Below are positions 1-8,066 of a stretch of DNA of 35,270 nt, one piece after another. The stretch lies in the NCBI GenBank assembly GCA_020860645.1, contig JAJBTX010000123.1, forward strand, positions 1 through 35,270, in the 5' to 3' direction. This DNA is from Lachnospiraceae bacterium. Its GTDB lineage: Bacteria; Bacillota; Clostridia; Lachnospirales; Lachnospiraceae. Below the pieces are notes generated by a model. The model saw only the letters and a program-made list of their open reading frames with translations, was not told where the DNA came from and did no database searches. Position numbers and translations under genes: made by a program. Every line of letters starts with the position of its first letter. Positions within the stretch are counted from its first letter, which is position 1.

Positions 1-49
1 CCACGGTCTCAATCACCGAGTATCCATAAAAATCGAAATAAATCTGGAC

Positions 50-784
50 TCAAAACAGCAGCTTAGCGATAATAAGGTACCATCCGTCGTAGATTTTGAT
101 ACTCACATATACCGTATCTACAAACAGCGCAATCCGGTCTGCCAGCACGATTTTCAGGAAAAAACCCCACAGCATCAGGAGAATGCCGTCTTTGAACCTG
201 GAAAAACTGAATTTCTGAGGTATGGCAAGCTGCTTCAACAAATTTTTGGAACGCTCGATCGGGCCCGCCACAAGCTGTGGGAAAAAGGAGACAAAAAGTG
301 CATAACGAAAGAAGTTCTTCTCCGCGTAAATTTCATCACGATAAACATCCATCGTATAACTCAGCGCCTGAAAAATGAAAAAAGAGATTCCAACCGGCAG
401 CAAAATATCGAATTCCGGAAGGCTCAGCTGAATGTGCACCAGGTTAAACAGACGTTCCAGCATCATCATCGCGAAATCTACATACTTAAACCAGAACAGT
501 ACACCGAGATTCAATAGAAAGCTGAGAGCCACAACTCCTTTCTTTGCAAATGCCTTCTTTCCTTCCTCCATTTCTCCATGCTTGATCCGTTCCAGAAGAA
601 GGCCGCTCACCCATGTCACTGCGGTTGAGAAGAGCAGTATCAGCGCGTATCTGGCGTTCCAGCACATATAGAAATAATAGCTGGCAGCCAACAGCCAGAG
701 ATATTTCACCCGATCCGGTATCAGAAAGTAAATGAGGACTACAACCGGAAAAAAAATCAGGAATTCTACAGAATTAAACAGCAT
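50..784 (-). pseudogene. MBOAT-family O-acyltransferase (AlgI/DltB type), interrupted by an in-frame TGA
   Basis: This is the N-terminal half of a membrane-bound O-acyltransferase, the family that moves acyl groups onto cell-surface polysaccharides or teichoic acids. The start MLFNSVEFLIFFP is typical of the AlgI-like branch, and several hydrophobic segments and the conserved QLVAGPIERSKNLL stretch follow. I chose the ATG at 784 because GGAGAG lies just upstream and the promoter at 821-850 excludes a start at 850. The frame stops at TGA 50-52, after 244 residues. Read past it, the same frame continues to the window edge with the family motif QIYFDFYGYS, so the stop sits inside a conserved region. 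The catalytic His region would lie beyond the window. It is either a recent nonsense pseudogene, a sequencing error, or a truncated allele. Confidence 0.75.
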
Positions 785-820
785 AATTCTCTTCTCTCCA
801 AAAATCTTAATTTCCGGAAA

Positions 821-850
821 ATTATATCTCAAATGAGTCTTAATTGTCAA
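821..850 (-). promoter_or_regulatory. Sigma-A type promoter of the MBOAT gene
   Basis: On the minus strand TTGACA (850-845) and TATAAT (826-821) are both consensus hexamers with an 18-bp spacer. Transcription would begin near 814, about 30 bases before the ATG at 784. Confidence 0.7.
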
Positions 851-931
851 TCATAGCTCACCTATTCATCTAATATTTATGCCTCACATTCGTTACACTA
901 AAAGAAAACGTCGAGAAATGAGTGATATAGC

Positions 932-1258
932 ATGGAGAACGAGGTTTTAAACAGAATCAGAGAATTGTGCAGATTTCGCCACTGGTCCGTATATCGACTC
1001 GCAAAGGAGGCCGATATTCCCTATAGCAGCCTTAACAATATTTTCAACCGGAATACTGTCCCATCCATTCCCACCCTGGAGAAAATATGCGAAGGCTTCA
1101 ATATTACACTTTCCGACTTTTTTGAGTATAAGAAAAATCCCCTTCGTCAGGAAAACCTGACCGAGGAAGAACAGGATGTGCTGGAATCCTATCGGGCTCT
1201 GTCCCTGAAGGACAAAGGATTGCTGAAAGCTTATATGAATGGACTTCTGAAAAGATAA
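932..1258 (+). CDS. XRE/Cro-family helix-turn-helix transcriptional regulator
   Basis: A 108-residue protein with one HTH_3 domain at about residues 5-65. The recognition region runs through LAKEADIPYSSLNNIF and is followed by the usual PSIPTLEKICEGF segment. The last 40 residues are charged and helical and may serve dimerisation. These compact regulators are common in Lachnospiraceae and act as DNA-binding repressors or activators in the cytoplasm; the target is unknown. No strong Shine-Dalgarno or convincing promoter is visible upstream. It is divergent from the MBOAT gene, whose promoter lies in the shared gap, so it could control that promoter; this is inference only. It converges with the nuclease gene at 1315-2340. 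Confidence 0.85.
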   Translation: MENEVLNRIRELCRFRHWSVYRLAKEADIPYSSLNNIFNRNTVPSIPTLEKICEGFNITLSDFFEYKKNPLRQENLTEEEQDVLESYRALSLKDKGLLKAYMNGLLKR

Positions 1259-1306
1259 AAAGGGGCTGCCGCCTTACGAAATTTTATTCGTTAAAGCGAC
1301 AACCCC
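1252..1306 (-). terminator. Rho-independent terminator of the Rpn-type nuclease gene
   Basis: An imperfect stem joins 1262-1280 to 1287-1306 (GGGG/CCCC at the base, CGAA/TTCG at the top, a few mismatches and one bulge). Read on the minus strand it is followed by TTTTTATC, so it mainly ends the leftward nuclease transcript. The U-tract overlaps the stop codon of the XRE gene; rightward termination is possible but lacks a clear U-run. Confidence 0.65.
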
Positions 1307-1314
1307 GTTCACTG

Positions 1315-2340
1315 TTATTTTCCTTCCACCTCCGCAAGCCGTTTCTTCAATTCTGCAAGTTCGGCAAGGGTCTTCTCTTTTTCTGTCCGTTCAGCTTCCA
1401 GGGCGGCTTCCTTTTCTGCCTGTACTTGCTCAACCTTCTGCTGGAGTTCCTCTACAATGAGTTTCAGGGTATTATGATCCAGTGTCCGTATCATCTCTGA
1501 ATACATTCCGAGCACCTCCCCGGGTTTCGTACGAAGCATGGCGATTTCCTGATAAATCTCTTCCAGCCATGGATAAATCTGTATCCATGCGTCCGCATCC
1601 GCGAGCGTCTCCGTGGCGAGAAGTGAAAGCCATGCCGTCTGCCTGTTCTGAGGTTTATGATACGGGAAATTCCGGAATACGTCAAGGGAAACGAGGCAGT
1701 ATTCCTGCAGAAGATCCATGTCGAGTCCGGTGTCAAAGATGGTCTTTCCGTAGTGGACATAGTGCTCCAGGCAGTCTGAGAAAGCTTTCGAATTTTTTTC
1801 ATAGATCACAATGACATAGACTTTTTTGATATCCCGATAGGTAAAATCTTTCCCTCGTTCGCCTTTTACCCGTGTATACTGCCGCATGAGCAGGTCCGCA
1901 GAGTAGCAGGAGAGGCGCTCTTCTGAAAAAGCATAGGGCTGTTTCTGGATCTCGACTGCACACAGGCCGCCTCCGCTGATCTGGACCAGCAGATCCATGA
2001 CAACGAAGGATTCGCCACTCAGCATGCTGTCCTCATTGGGCAGAATGCCGACGATTTTTACCTCCACGCCTAACTGACTGGAGATAAGGCTTTCCAGGCG
2101 ATCCTGATGGATGTCAGGGTGGAAGATGCGTTTAAAAAAGGGATCGTAGGTGAGTGGGAGACTTTTCTTCCCGGTCAGAAAATCAAGAAAGCGCTGCCGC
2201 CAGTGCCTGTTCATGGCTTGATATCCGGTGAACAGTTCTGGGGATTTCCGCAGAAGCTGAACCGCTTCTGCCTCCGTTCCCGGCGGTGCGGACCACTCAG
2301 TTGGCTTTTGATAATCTTGCAAATCATAGTTTACGGTCAT
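1315..2340 (-). CDS. Rpn/PD-(D/E)XK nuclease family (PF12784-type) protein
   Basis: A 341-residue protein of the recombination-promoting nuclease / 'putative transposase' superfamily. The N-terminal third contains LTYDPFFKRIF, the usual opening of this family. The nuclease core shows a likely metal-binding Asp116 in VVMDLLVQ and Glu130 in AVEIQKQ, so the motif is E-x-Q rather than E-x-K, as in many members. The C-terminal 50 residues are a highly charged coiled coil (about 290-338). Related proteins cut DNA and promote RecA-independent recombination or act in phage defence; many genomic copies have no assigned role. It has its own promoter (2449-2477), a palindrome-rich leader and its own terminator, so it is a single-gene unit. 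The start at 2340 is an ATG. Confidence 0.85.
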   Translation of the reverse strand: MTVNYDLQDYQKPTEWSAPPGTEAEAVQLLRKSPELFTGYQAMNRHWRQRFLDFLTGKKSLPLTYDPFFKRIFHPDIHQDRLESLISSQLGVEVKIVGILPNEDSMLSGESFVVMDLLVQISGGGLCAVEIQKQPYAFSEERLSCYSADLLMRQYTRVKGERGKDFTYRDIKKVYVIVIYEKNSKAFSDCLEHYVHYGKTIFDTGLDMDLLQEYCLVSLDVFRNFPYHKPQNRQTAWLSLLATETLADADAWIQIYPWLEEIYQEIAMLRTKPGEVLGMYSEMIRTLDHNTLKLIVEELQQKVEQVQAEKEAALEAERTEKEKTLAELAELKKRLAEVEGK

Positions 2341-2396
2341 AATTACGCTCCGCTTCTATACATACTACTCTATTCCATAGGGGAAATGAGAGGAGG

Positions 2397-2438
2397 GCGC
2401 ACACTGCGCAATGTGCGCTTTCTATGTCCGGCCGGACA
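2397..2438 (-). promoter_or_regulatory. Two palindromes in the leader of the nuclease gene
   Basis: TGTCCGGCCGGACA at 2425-2438 is a perfect 14-bp palindrome. GCGCACA (2397-2403) and TGTGCGC (2412-2418) form a 7-bp hairpin with an 8-base loop. Both lie just downstream of the predicted start of transcription near 2442, where a repressor site or a leader hairpin would act. Confidence 0.4.
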
Positions 2439-2448
2439 GGATAGAGAT

Positions 2449-2477
2449 AGTATACACGAAGAAACGGGAAGTGTCAC
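2449..2477 (-). promoter_or_regulatory. Sigma-A type promoter of the Rpn-type nuclease gene
   Basis: Minus strand GTGACA (2477-2472), 17-bp spacer, TATACT (2454-2449); each hexamer matches consensus at five of six positions. Confidence 0.55.
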
Positions 2478-2514
2478 TGGGATTTACAGATTGTTCATAT
2501 TTTTTGTGAGAGTT

Positions 2515-2548
2515 GCACAAAAGAGCCTGCGACATACGCCGCAGACTC
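2515..2548 (-). terminator. Rho-independent terminator after aspS
   Basis: On the minus strand GAGTCTGCG (2548-2540) pairs with CGCAGGCTC (2531-2523), with an 8-base loop, followed by TTTTGTG. It lies 16 bases past the aspS stop and closes the apt-to-aspS transcription unit. Confidence 0.75.
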
Positions 2549-2563
2549 CCTTCTACACTTTGA

Positions 2564-4321
2564 TTATTTTTCTTCCTTTACAATCTGGATGTGCACATCC
2601 TCAAGCTGCCGCGGCTCGACCTCGGCCGGCGCGCCCATCATGACGTCCTGCGCGTTCTTGTTCATCGGGAAGGGGATGATCTCGCGGATGCTCTCCTCAC
2701 CGGCAATCAGCATGACCATGCGGTCGACGCCCGGAGCGATGCCCGCGTGGGGCGGCGCGCCGTAGCAGAACGCATTGTACATGGCCGGGAATTTCGCCTT
2801 CACATCCTCCTCTCCAAGGCCTACGATCTGGAAGGCCTTCACCATGATCTCCGGGTCGTGGTTCCGGACCGCGCCGGACGAGAGCTCCACGCCGTTGCAG
2901 ACGAGATCGTACTGCCAGGCCAGAATCTCGAGCGGATCCTGCTCCTCCAGGGCTTTCAGGCCGCCCTGCGGCATGGAGAAGGGATTGTGGCAGAATTCCA
3001 GCTCGCCGGACTCCTCACCGATCTCGTACATCGGGAAATCCACGATCCAGCAGAATTCGTAGCAGTCTTTTTTCATATAAGCGTCGCTGAGGCCGCCGAG
3101 CTTTGTGCGCAGGACGCCTGCCGTCTTCTGCGCTGTCCGCAGATCGCCCGCGGTAAGTCCCACGAAGTCGCCGGGTTGCAGACCCAGCGCCGCGACGACC
3201 GCGTCTTTTCTCTCCTGCAGGAATTTGGAAATGCTGCCGACAAGCTCCCCCTTGTCGTCCAGGCGGAACCAGTAGGCTTTCTGGCCGCTCTGCACCTCCA
3301 CATCCGCGTACAGCCGGTCGATGACCTTGCGCGTGCCGGAGAATGCCGGAGCGACAATTGCCTTCACTTTATTTCCTTCAAAAGGTCCGAAGCCGCAGTC
3401 CGCAAGCGTTTCAGTCGCGTCCTGCACGGTCAGATGAATCCGCAGATCCGGTTTGTCCGTGCCGTAGCGCTCCATCGCGTCGAGATAGGCGATGCGGCGG
3501 AAGGGCGGCTTGGAAGCCTCCTGATAAATGCCATATTTCGAGAAGACCGGCGGCAGCACGTCCTCGAGCACCGCGAAGACGTCCTCCTGATCCGCGAAGG
3601 CCATCTCCATGTCGAGCTGGTAGAACTCACCCGGAGAGCGGTCCGCGCGCGCGTCCTCATCGCGGAAGCAGGGCGCGATCTGGAAATAGCGGTCAAAGCC
3701 GGAGGCCATCAGAAGCTGCTTGAACTGCTGCGGCGCCTGCGGCAGCGCATAAAATTTGCCCGGATGATTCCGCGAGGGCACCAGATAGTCGCGCGCGCCC
3801 TCCGGGGACGAGCAGGTCAGGATTGGCGTCGTGATCTCCATGAAATCATGCGCGATCATACTGCTGCGCAGATCGGCCACGACCTTGCTGCGCAGGACGA
3901 TCCGATCCTTCACCGCCGGATTGCGCAGGTCAAGGTAACGATATTTCAGACGGGCGTTCTCATCTGCCTCCTTTGAATGATTGATCTGGAACGGCAACTC
4001 GTTGTAACGGCAGCGGCCGAGCAGCTCGACCTTCTCCGGCACGACCTCAATCTCGCCGGTCGGCAGCTTCGCGTTCTTGCTGCTGCGCTCGCGCACCTCG
4101 CCCTCGACCGCGATCGTCGACTCATAGTTGTAATCCGAGAGCTGCTCCATGATCTCCTCGGTCTCCACCACGATCTGCGTTGTCCCGTAGAAATCTCTCA
4201 GAATCAGAAATCCTAAATTTTTGCTGACCTTGCGGAGGTTCTCATACCAGCCGACCAGGCGGACCTTCTGTCCGGCGTCGCTGAGTCTCAGCTCTCCGCA
4301 GTTGTGGGTTCTTCCCTGCAT
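2564..4321 (-). CDS. aspS: Aspartate--tRNA ligase
   Basis: A 585-residue class IIb aminoacyl-tRNA synthetase that charges tRNA-Asp with aspartate in the cytoplasm. It has the N-terminal OB-fold anticodon-binding domain (about 1-110), class II motif 2 at CFRDEDARADR, a bacterial GAD insertion in the middle, and motif 3 at GIAPGVDRMVMLIAG near the C-terminus. Length fits the bacterial type. An oddity is that the sequence after ADR reads SPGEFYQLDMEM, where most bacterial enzymes have a QPEFTQ-type stretch; the catalytic Asp/Glu pattern is kept. The ATG at 4321 has GAGGAG upstream. It follows hisS by 94 bases, the usual hisS-aspS pair of Firmicutes. No T-box leader is seen. Confidence 0.97.
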   Translation of the reverse strand: MQGRTHNCGELRLSDAGQKVRLVGWYENLRKVSKNLGFLILRDFYGTTQIVVETEEIMEQLSDYNYESTIAVEGEVRERSSKNAKLPTGEIEVVPEKVELLGRCRYNELPFQINHSKEADENARLKYRYLDLRNPAVKDRIVLRSKVVADLRSSMIAHDFMEITTPILTCSSPEGARDYLVPSRNHPGKFYALPQAPQQFKQLLMASGFDRYFQIAPCFRDEDARADRSPGEFYQLDMEMAFADQEDVFAVLEDVLPPVFSKYGIYQEASKPPFRRIAYLDAMERYGTDKPDLRIHLTVQDATETLADCGFGPFEGNKVKAIVAPAFSGTRKVIDRLYADVEVQSGQKAYWFRLDDKGELVGSISKFLQERKDAVVAALGLQPGDFVGLTAGDLRTAQKTAGVLRTKLGGLSDAYMKKDCYEFCWIVDFPMYEIGEESGELEFCHNPFSMPQGGLKALEEQDPLEILAWQYDLVCNGVELSSGAVRNHDPEIMVKAFQIVGLGEEDVKAKFPAMYNAFCYGAPPHAGIAPGVDRMVMLIAGEESIREIIPFPMNKNAQDVMMGAPAEVEPRQLEDVHIQIVKEEK

Positions 4322-4415
4322 TTCTTTTTTGTCTCCTCATCTACAAATTATTCGTTTTCATCGTCAAGTCTATGCTTTACGAAAATCTATCATTTCACGT
4401 AACCAATATACGCTC

Positions 4416-5666
4416 TCAGCGTACAAAAAACTCTTTGAACTCCGTGTAGCCCTCTTTTTCGAGCTGCTCCTTCTGGAATTTTTTATTCTTGTTCATCATC
4501 GTCACGAGTACCTGATTTCCGGCCTCGCGCTCCGCGCTCGCTGTCTTCAGCACCTCACACAGCTTGTCCGCCGGCATGTTCTTCTCGATGAGGAAGGCCT
4601 TCTTTCCCGCCTCGCCGGGGATCCGGAAGCCCTGCTCCAGCAGGATTGTGATGATGCGCTCGAAGCCGATCGAGAAGCCGCAGGCCGGGGTATCCCTGCC
4701 TGTGAACTTGCCGATCATCTTATCGTAGCGGCCGCCTCCGGCCACAGAACTGCCGAACTCGGCCATCTCAATTTCAAAAATCGTCCCCGTGTAGTAGGAC
4801 ATACCGCGTACGAGCGTCGGGTCAAAGACCAGTTCAAAGCGTGACGCCGCGACCGCCTCCACGCTCTCGCGGATCATGCGCAGATTGTCAATGACGCCGT
4901 CCTCCAGCGAGCCTGCAAGCGCTTCCTCCAGATAGCTGAGCGGATCCTCCGCCTGCTCCATCTCGCCGAACATCGCCACATAGCGCTCCACGCTGTCCGC
5001 CGCGAAGCCCGCCTCCAAAAGCTCCGCCTTCACGCCGTTCCAGCCGATCTTGTCCATCTTGTCGAGGATAATGAAGACAAGATCATACTGCTCCTCCGGA
5101 AAGCCGCAGCGCTCCGCCATCGCCTTCAGGATGCGGCGCTCATTGATGCGCACCTTGAAGCCCGAGAAATTCAGCTTTCCGAGCAGCGTCGTCGTCGCGA
5201 GAATGAGCTCGATCTCCGCGAGCGCGGTCGGCTCACCCAGAATATCGATATCACACTGGACAAACTGGCGAAAACGCCCTCTCTGCGGCCGGTCCGCACG
5301 CCACACGCTGCCGATCTGCAGCGCCTTGAAGGGCGCGGGCAGGCTGTTCGCGTTATTCGCGTAAAAACGGGAAAGCGGCACGGTCAGATCGTAGCGCAGG
5401 CCGCTGTCAGTGAGGTCGGCCTCGCTCTCTGCAGTCTCGAGATTCAGCTTCTCACCGCGCTTCATGATTTTAAAAATCAGCTTCTCATTCTCGCCGCCCT
5501 GCTTGCTGCACAGGTTCTCGATGTGCTCCACGCAGGGCGTCTCGATCGGGGAGAAACCGAAGCTCTTGTAAGTATCCTTGATCAGGCCGGTCACGTAGTC
5601 CCGCAGCTGCATTTCCGCAGGCAGGATGTCCTTCATACCGGTCACCGGTTTTTTCTTCATCGCCAT
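4416..5666 (-). CDS. hisS: Histidine--tRNA ligase
   Basis: A class IIa synthetase of 416 residues from the ATG at 5666, which I prefer because GAGAGAGG lies 8 bases upstream; ATG 5672 and TTG 5684 are poorly spaced. It charges tRNA-His. Motif 1 is in the N-terminal region after KPVTGMKDILP, motif 2 contains RFRQFVQCDIDILGE, and the histidine-specific motifs appear as LVFDPTLVRGMSYYTG and VAGGGRYDKMIGKF. The last 90 residues form the anticodon-binding domain. It lies between a structured non-coding stretch (5698-5836) and aspS and is probably transcribed from the apt promoter, possibly also from within that stretch. Confidence 0.97.
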   Translation of the reverse strand: MAMKKKPVTGMKDILPAEMQLRDYVTGLIKDTYKSFGFSPIETPCVEHIENLCSKQGGENEKLIFKIMKRGEKLNLETAESEADLTDSGLRYDLTVPLSRFYANNANSLPAPFKALQIGSVWRADRPQRGRFRQFVQCDIDILGEPTALAEIELILATTTLLGKLNFSGFKVRINERRILKAMAERCGFPEEQYDLVFIILDKMDKIGWNGVKAELLEAGFAADSVERYVAMFGEMEQAEDPLSYLEEALAGSLEDGVIDNLRMIRESVEAVAASRFELVFDPTLVRGMSYYTGTIFEIEMAEFGSSVAGGGRYDKMIGKFTGRDTPACGFSIGFERIITILLEQGFRIPGEAGKKAFLIEKNMPADKLCEVLKTASAEREAGNQVLVTMMNKNKKFQKEQLEKEGYTEFKEFFVR

Positions 5667-5697
5667 ATTCATAACCTCTCTCAATTTCTATTCAGCT

Positions 5698-5836
5698 AAA
5701 AAACCCGCTGTTTAACACGCATCCCACGCAGCACCTCCATGAAATCTGCTCCCTGGAAGCAGGTGAGTATCCGTAAATACGGGAGCCTGAAAGTCAGCTT
5801 CCCGACACTCGCACACTCCCATAGCTGCTATGCTGC
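5698..5836 (-). ncRNA. Structured RNA candidate before hisS, with 6S-RNA-like architecture
   Basis: On the minus strand the hemZ-hisS gap can fold as one elongated structure. A closing stem joins GCAGCA (5836-5831) to TGCTGC (5733-5728) and is extended by CTATG/CATGG. An apical arm joins GAGTGT to ATACTC and is capped by a CGGG/CCCG hairpin with inner AGC/GCT and TGA/TCA pairs. The 3' side carries a small hairpin CTGCT/AGCAG. A TTTTTT run ends at 5698. A long closing stem, a central bubble with a small 3'-side hairpin and an apical arm is the layout of 6S RNA, but the element is short (about 140 bases) and I find no sequence hallmark that proves it. It could instead be a hisS leader. The T-box consensus is absent. 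Confidence 0.35.
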
Positions 5837-5873
5837 TTTTTCACAAATTCTGATAAGATTTCGTGAAAAAAGC
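5835..5873 (-). repeat. Inverted repeat across the hemZ stop codon
   Basis: GCTTTTTCAC (5835-5844) and GTGAAAAAAGC (5863-5873) can pair over ten bases with one bulged base. The hairpin spans the end of hemZ and abuts the structured RNA candidate. It may stabilise the hemZ 3' end or mark a processing point. Confidence 0.4.
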
Positions 5874-7328
5874 TTCCTTCCGCCCGATCATCTCGTCGAT
5901 GCGCGCGATATACTGCCCCACATCCTTGACGTTCTCCACCCGCTCGATGTGATTTTCATCCGGATAGCGCTCCGTCGGCGGCATCACCACCTTCGTCGCC
6001 GCCCCTGCGCCTGCCGCCAGGATCGTCTGCTTTTCTTCCATAATCAGTATATTGTAAATTCCGGCTTTGTCAACCTTCGCATAGCCCACATTCTCGAAAT
6101 TTCCGGCCATATTTTTCTGCCGGTAGAGGTAATAGGGGGACAGTCCCATCTCGGCGCAGCGCAGGGCGGTCATGTCCATGATCCGCGCGCTGTTTTCCAT
6201 GCCCATCTCCTCGTACTGGTCGCGGAAGAGCTTCAGCCGGGCCGCGCGCTTGACCGCGAGCGAGTGCACGGTGACGCTGTCCGGCGCGAGCGCCGCGATC
6301 TCATCCATCGTGTGCTCCACGTCCTCATAGGTTTCCCCGGGCAGGCCAACGATCAGATCCATGTTGATGTCGGAAAATCCCATTTCCCTTGCAAGTCCAT
6401 AGGCTTCCCGGATCTGTGCGACCGTGTGGCGACGGCCAATGATCTCCAGCGTCCGGTCGTTCATCGTCTGCGGGTTGATGGAAATGCGGCTGATCCCGTG
6501 ATCAAGCAGTACCTGCAGTTTTTCCCGCGTGATGCTGTCAGGCCGCCCGGCCTCGACCGTAAATTCCTGCAGATGCTCCATATCAAAGGAGCTCTGTATT
6601 TTCGTCAGAAGCCTGTCGAGCTGCCGCGGCTCAAGCGTTGTCGGCGTCCCGCCGCCGATGTAGACCGTGTTCAGCTTCTTATGCCGAAAACGCCCGGACA
6701 GATAATCGAGCTCCTTAAACAGCGCGTCCAGATAGGCGTCGACCTGTTCCTTCCACTTCGATAAGGGATAGGAGGAGAAAGAGCAGTAAAGGCAGATGCT
6801 AGGACAGAAGGGAACCCCGACATAGAGACTGTAGCCGTCCTCATAGTCAATATTGCGCAGGATGTAGCGCTCGCGATTCGCGATCATAACGCTTAAGGAG
6901 GCCTTCTCGCGGCTCACGAGCCAGGTGTCCCGCATATGCGCCGCGATCTCGACGTTGCTCCTGCCCTGCTCGAGCATCTGCATCGCCAGCTTCGTCGGAC
7001 GGATGCCGGTCAGCGTCCCCCAGGGCAGCGTGCGCCCCGTATACGCCGAGAGAATCTCATAAATCAACCGTTTAAACTGATTCTTCGTCTCCTTCCGGTC
7101 ATTCCAGTCGATCGGGCGCGAACCGGAGCCCTTCTGCACGCCGTCCTCCGTGAGCTCCACGGCGACCGATTCATCGGTGAAGAAGACGGACATACGAATG
7201 GCCGTCTCCTCTGTAAACTCCTCCTTCACCCGGACGTTCACACTCTTTCGCGGAAAGAATGCCTGTACCAGAGAGTGGATATCATACTCGAAGCTCGGCC
7301 TGTTTATTATTACTTCTATCATATTCAT
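5841..7328 (-). CDS. hemZ: Coproporphyrinogen dehydrogenase-like radical SAM protein HemZ
   Basis: A 495-residue radical SAM protein of the HemN/HemW superfamily, HemZ subgroup, which usually sits in this position in clostridia. The iron-sulfur cluster motif is CPSICLYC (Cys175, Cys179, Cys182) after LYVGVPF, and the SAM-binding region contains YIGGGTPT. The first 165 residues form the extra N-terminal domain of HemZ. Related proteins oxidise coproporphyrinogen or move haem; the exact reaction here is not certain, since an anaerobe may use it for another tetrapyrrole or radical step. The ATG at 7328 has AAGGG five bases upstream; the ATG at 7322 is an alternative. The start is one base after the stop of the mini-ORF at 7330-7416, suggesting coupled translation. 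Confidence 0.88.
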   Translation of the reverse strand: MNMIEVIINRPSFEYDIHSLVQAFFPRKSVNVRVKEEFTEETAIRMSVFFTDESVAVELTEDGVQKGSGSRPIDWNDRKETKNQFKRLIYEILSAYTGRTLPWGTLTGIRPTKLAMQMLEQGRSNVEIAAHMRDTWLVSREKASLSVMIANRERYILRNIDYEDGYSLYVGVPFCPSICLYCSFSSYPLSKWKEQVDAYLDALFKELDYLSGRFRHKKLNTVYIGGGTPTTLEPRQLDRLLTKIQSSFDMEHLQEFTVEAGRPDSITREKLQVLLDHGISRISINPQTMNDRTLEIIGRRHTVAQIREAYGLAREMGFSDINMDLIVGLPGETYEDVEHTMDEIAALAPDSVTVHSLAVKRAARLKLFRDQYEEMGMENSARIMDMTALRCAEMGLSPYYLYRQKNMAGNFENVGYAKVDKAGIYNILIMEEKQTILAAGAGAATKVVMPPTERYPDENHIERVENVKDVGQYIARIDEMIGRKEAFFTKSYQNL

Positions 7329-7329
7329 C

Positions 7330-7416
7330 TCAGCCCTTAAGCCCTCTGACCTGTCGTTCCATATTCTCCACGACTATGTCGTAAATTTCACCCAGTGAGG
7401 CACAATACTCCAGCAT
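7330..7416 (-). CDS. 28-residue mini-ORF translationally coupled to hemZ
   Basis: An ATG at 7416, with GTGAGG five bases upstream, opens a 28-codon frame beginning MLEYCASLGEIYDIVVEN and ending RGLKG. It fills the gap between the hydrolase and hemZ and its TGA is one base from the hemZ ATG. The composition (acidic and hydrophobic, amphipathic helix-like) and the good ribosome site argue for a real peptide or a leader ORF that controls hemZ translation. I recognise no family. Confidence 0.45.
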   Translation of the reverse strand: MLEYCASLGEIYDIVVENMERQVRGLKG

Positions 7417-7433
7417 TCTGTCCTCACCCTTCT

Positions 7434-8066
7434 CTACAAAAAAGGATTGTACTTCTTCTCATGTCCGATCGTCGTCTCCGCCCCGTGCCCCGGGCAGACG
7501 CGCGTCTCCTCCGGCAGAACAAAGAGCTTCTCCCGGATCCCCCGGATCAGCGCCGACGGGCTCCCGCCCGGAAAATCACTGCGCCCCACGGACTCCTCGA
7601 AAAGCGTATCGCCCGCGAACACGCAGCCCGCCTGCTCGCAGTAGTACGATGTCCCGCCCGGCGTATGCCCCGGCGTGTGCAATACCTTCAATGTGATACC
7701 GCAGAGTGTCAGCTCCTGCCCGTCGTGCAGCAGTTCGTCTACCGTAAGCTTTACAGCTCTGCCGCCAATGAACACGGACAGATTTTTCTTTGCATCCTCG
7801 AGGAAATCCTGCTCCTCCTTCAGCGCATAGGCCTTCGCGCCGCTCAGCTCCTTCAGCTCTTCCACGCCGCCGATATGATCCATATGTCCATGCGTCAGCA
7901 GAATCGCGCAGATCGTCCAGCCCTGTTCGTCCGCTTTTCTTTTGATGCGGGGCACCTCCTCGCCCGGATCAAAGACCAGCGCTTCCTTCGTGTCCTCATT
8001 TACCAGAAGCCAGCAGTTCGTCGCCAGTTTTCCCACTGTAACAGACGTCACTGTAACATTTCCCAT
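7434..8066 (-). CDS. Metallo-beta-lactamase-fold hydrolase (glyoxalase II-like)
   Basis: A 210-residue cytoplasmic hydrolase of the MBL superfamily, close to the short glyoxalase II-like proteins such as YqgX/GloB-like. The zinc motif HGHMDH (His59, His61, Asp63, His64) is intact, and further ligands are visible in LHTPGHTPGGTSYY, in FAGDTLF and in the C-terminal PGHGAET. The ATG at 8066 has AGGAGG six bases upstream. It follows relA by about 100 bases in the position where many Firmicutes carry dtd or related small genes; dtd is not present. The substrate is unknown; a thioester such as S-lactoylglutathione or an analogue with another thiol is plausible. Confidence 0.88.
   Translation of the reverse strand: MGNVTVTSVTVGKLATNCWLLVNEDTKEALVFDPGEEVPRIKRKADEQGWTICAILLTHGHMDHIGGVEELKELSGAKAYALKEEQDFLEDAKKNLSVFIGGRAVKLTVDELLHDGQELTLCGITLKVLHTPGHTPGGTSYYCEQAGCVFAGDTLFEESVGRSDFPGGSPSALIRGIREKLFVLPEETRVCPGHGAETTIGHEKKYNPFL

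Noticed and set aside
1315..2340. Insertion sequence around the Rpn-type gene, since the family is also called transposase
   Set aside because: No terminal inverted repeats or target duplications are seen, and the gene has its own promoter and terminator.
2591..3976. A 461-codon plus-strand frame opposite aspS, with similar ones opposite accC and pxpC
   Set aside because: Same pattern: antisense to conserved genes, low-complexity His/Arg-rich translation, no ribosome site.
5698..5836. T-box leader for hisS
   Set aside because: The conserved T-box sequence (AGGGTGGNACCGCG) and an AGTA box are not present.
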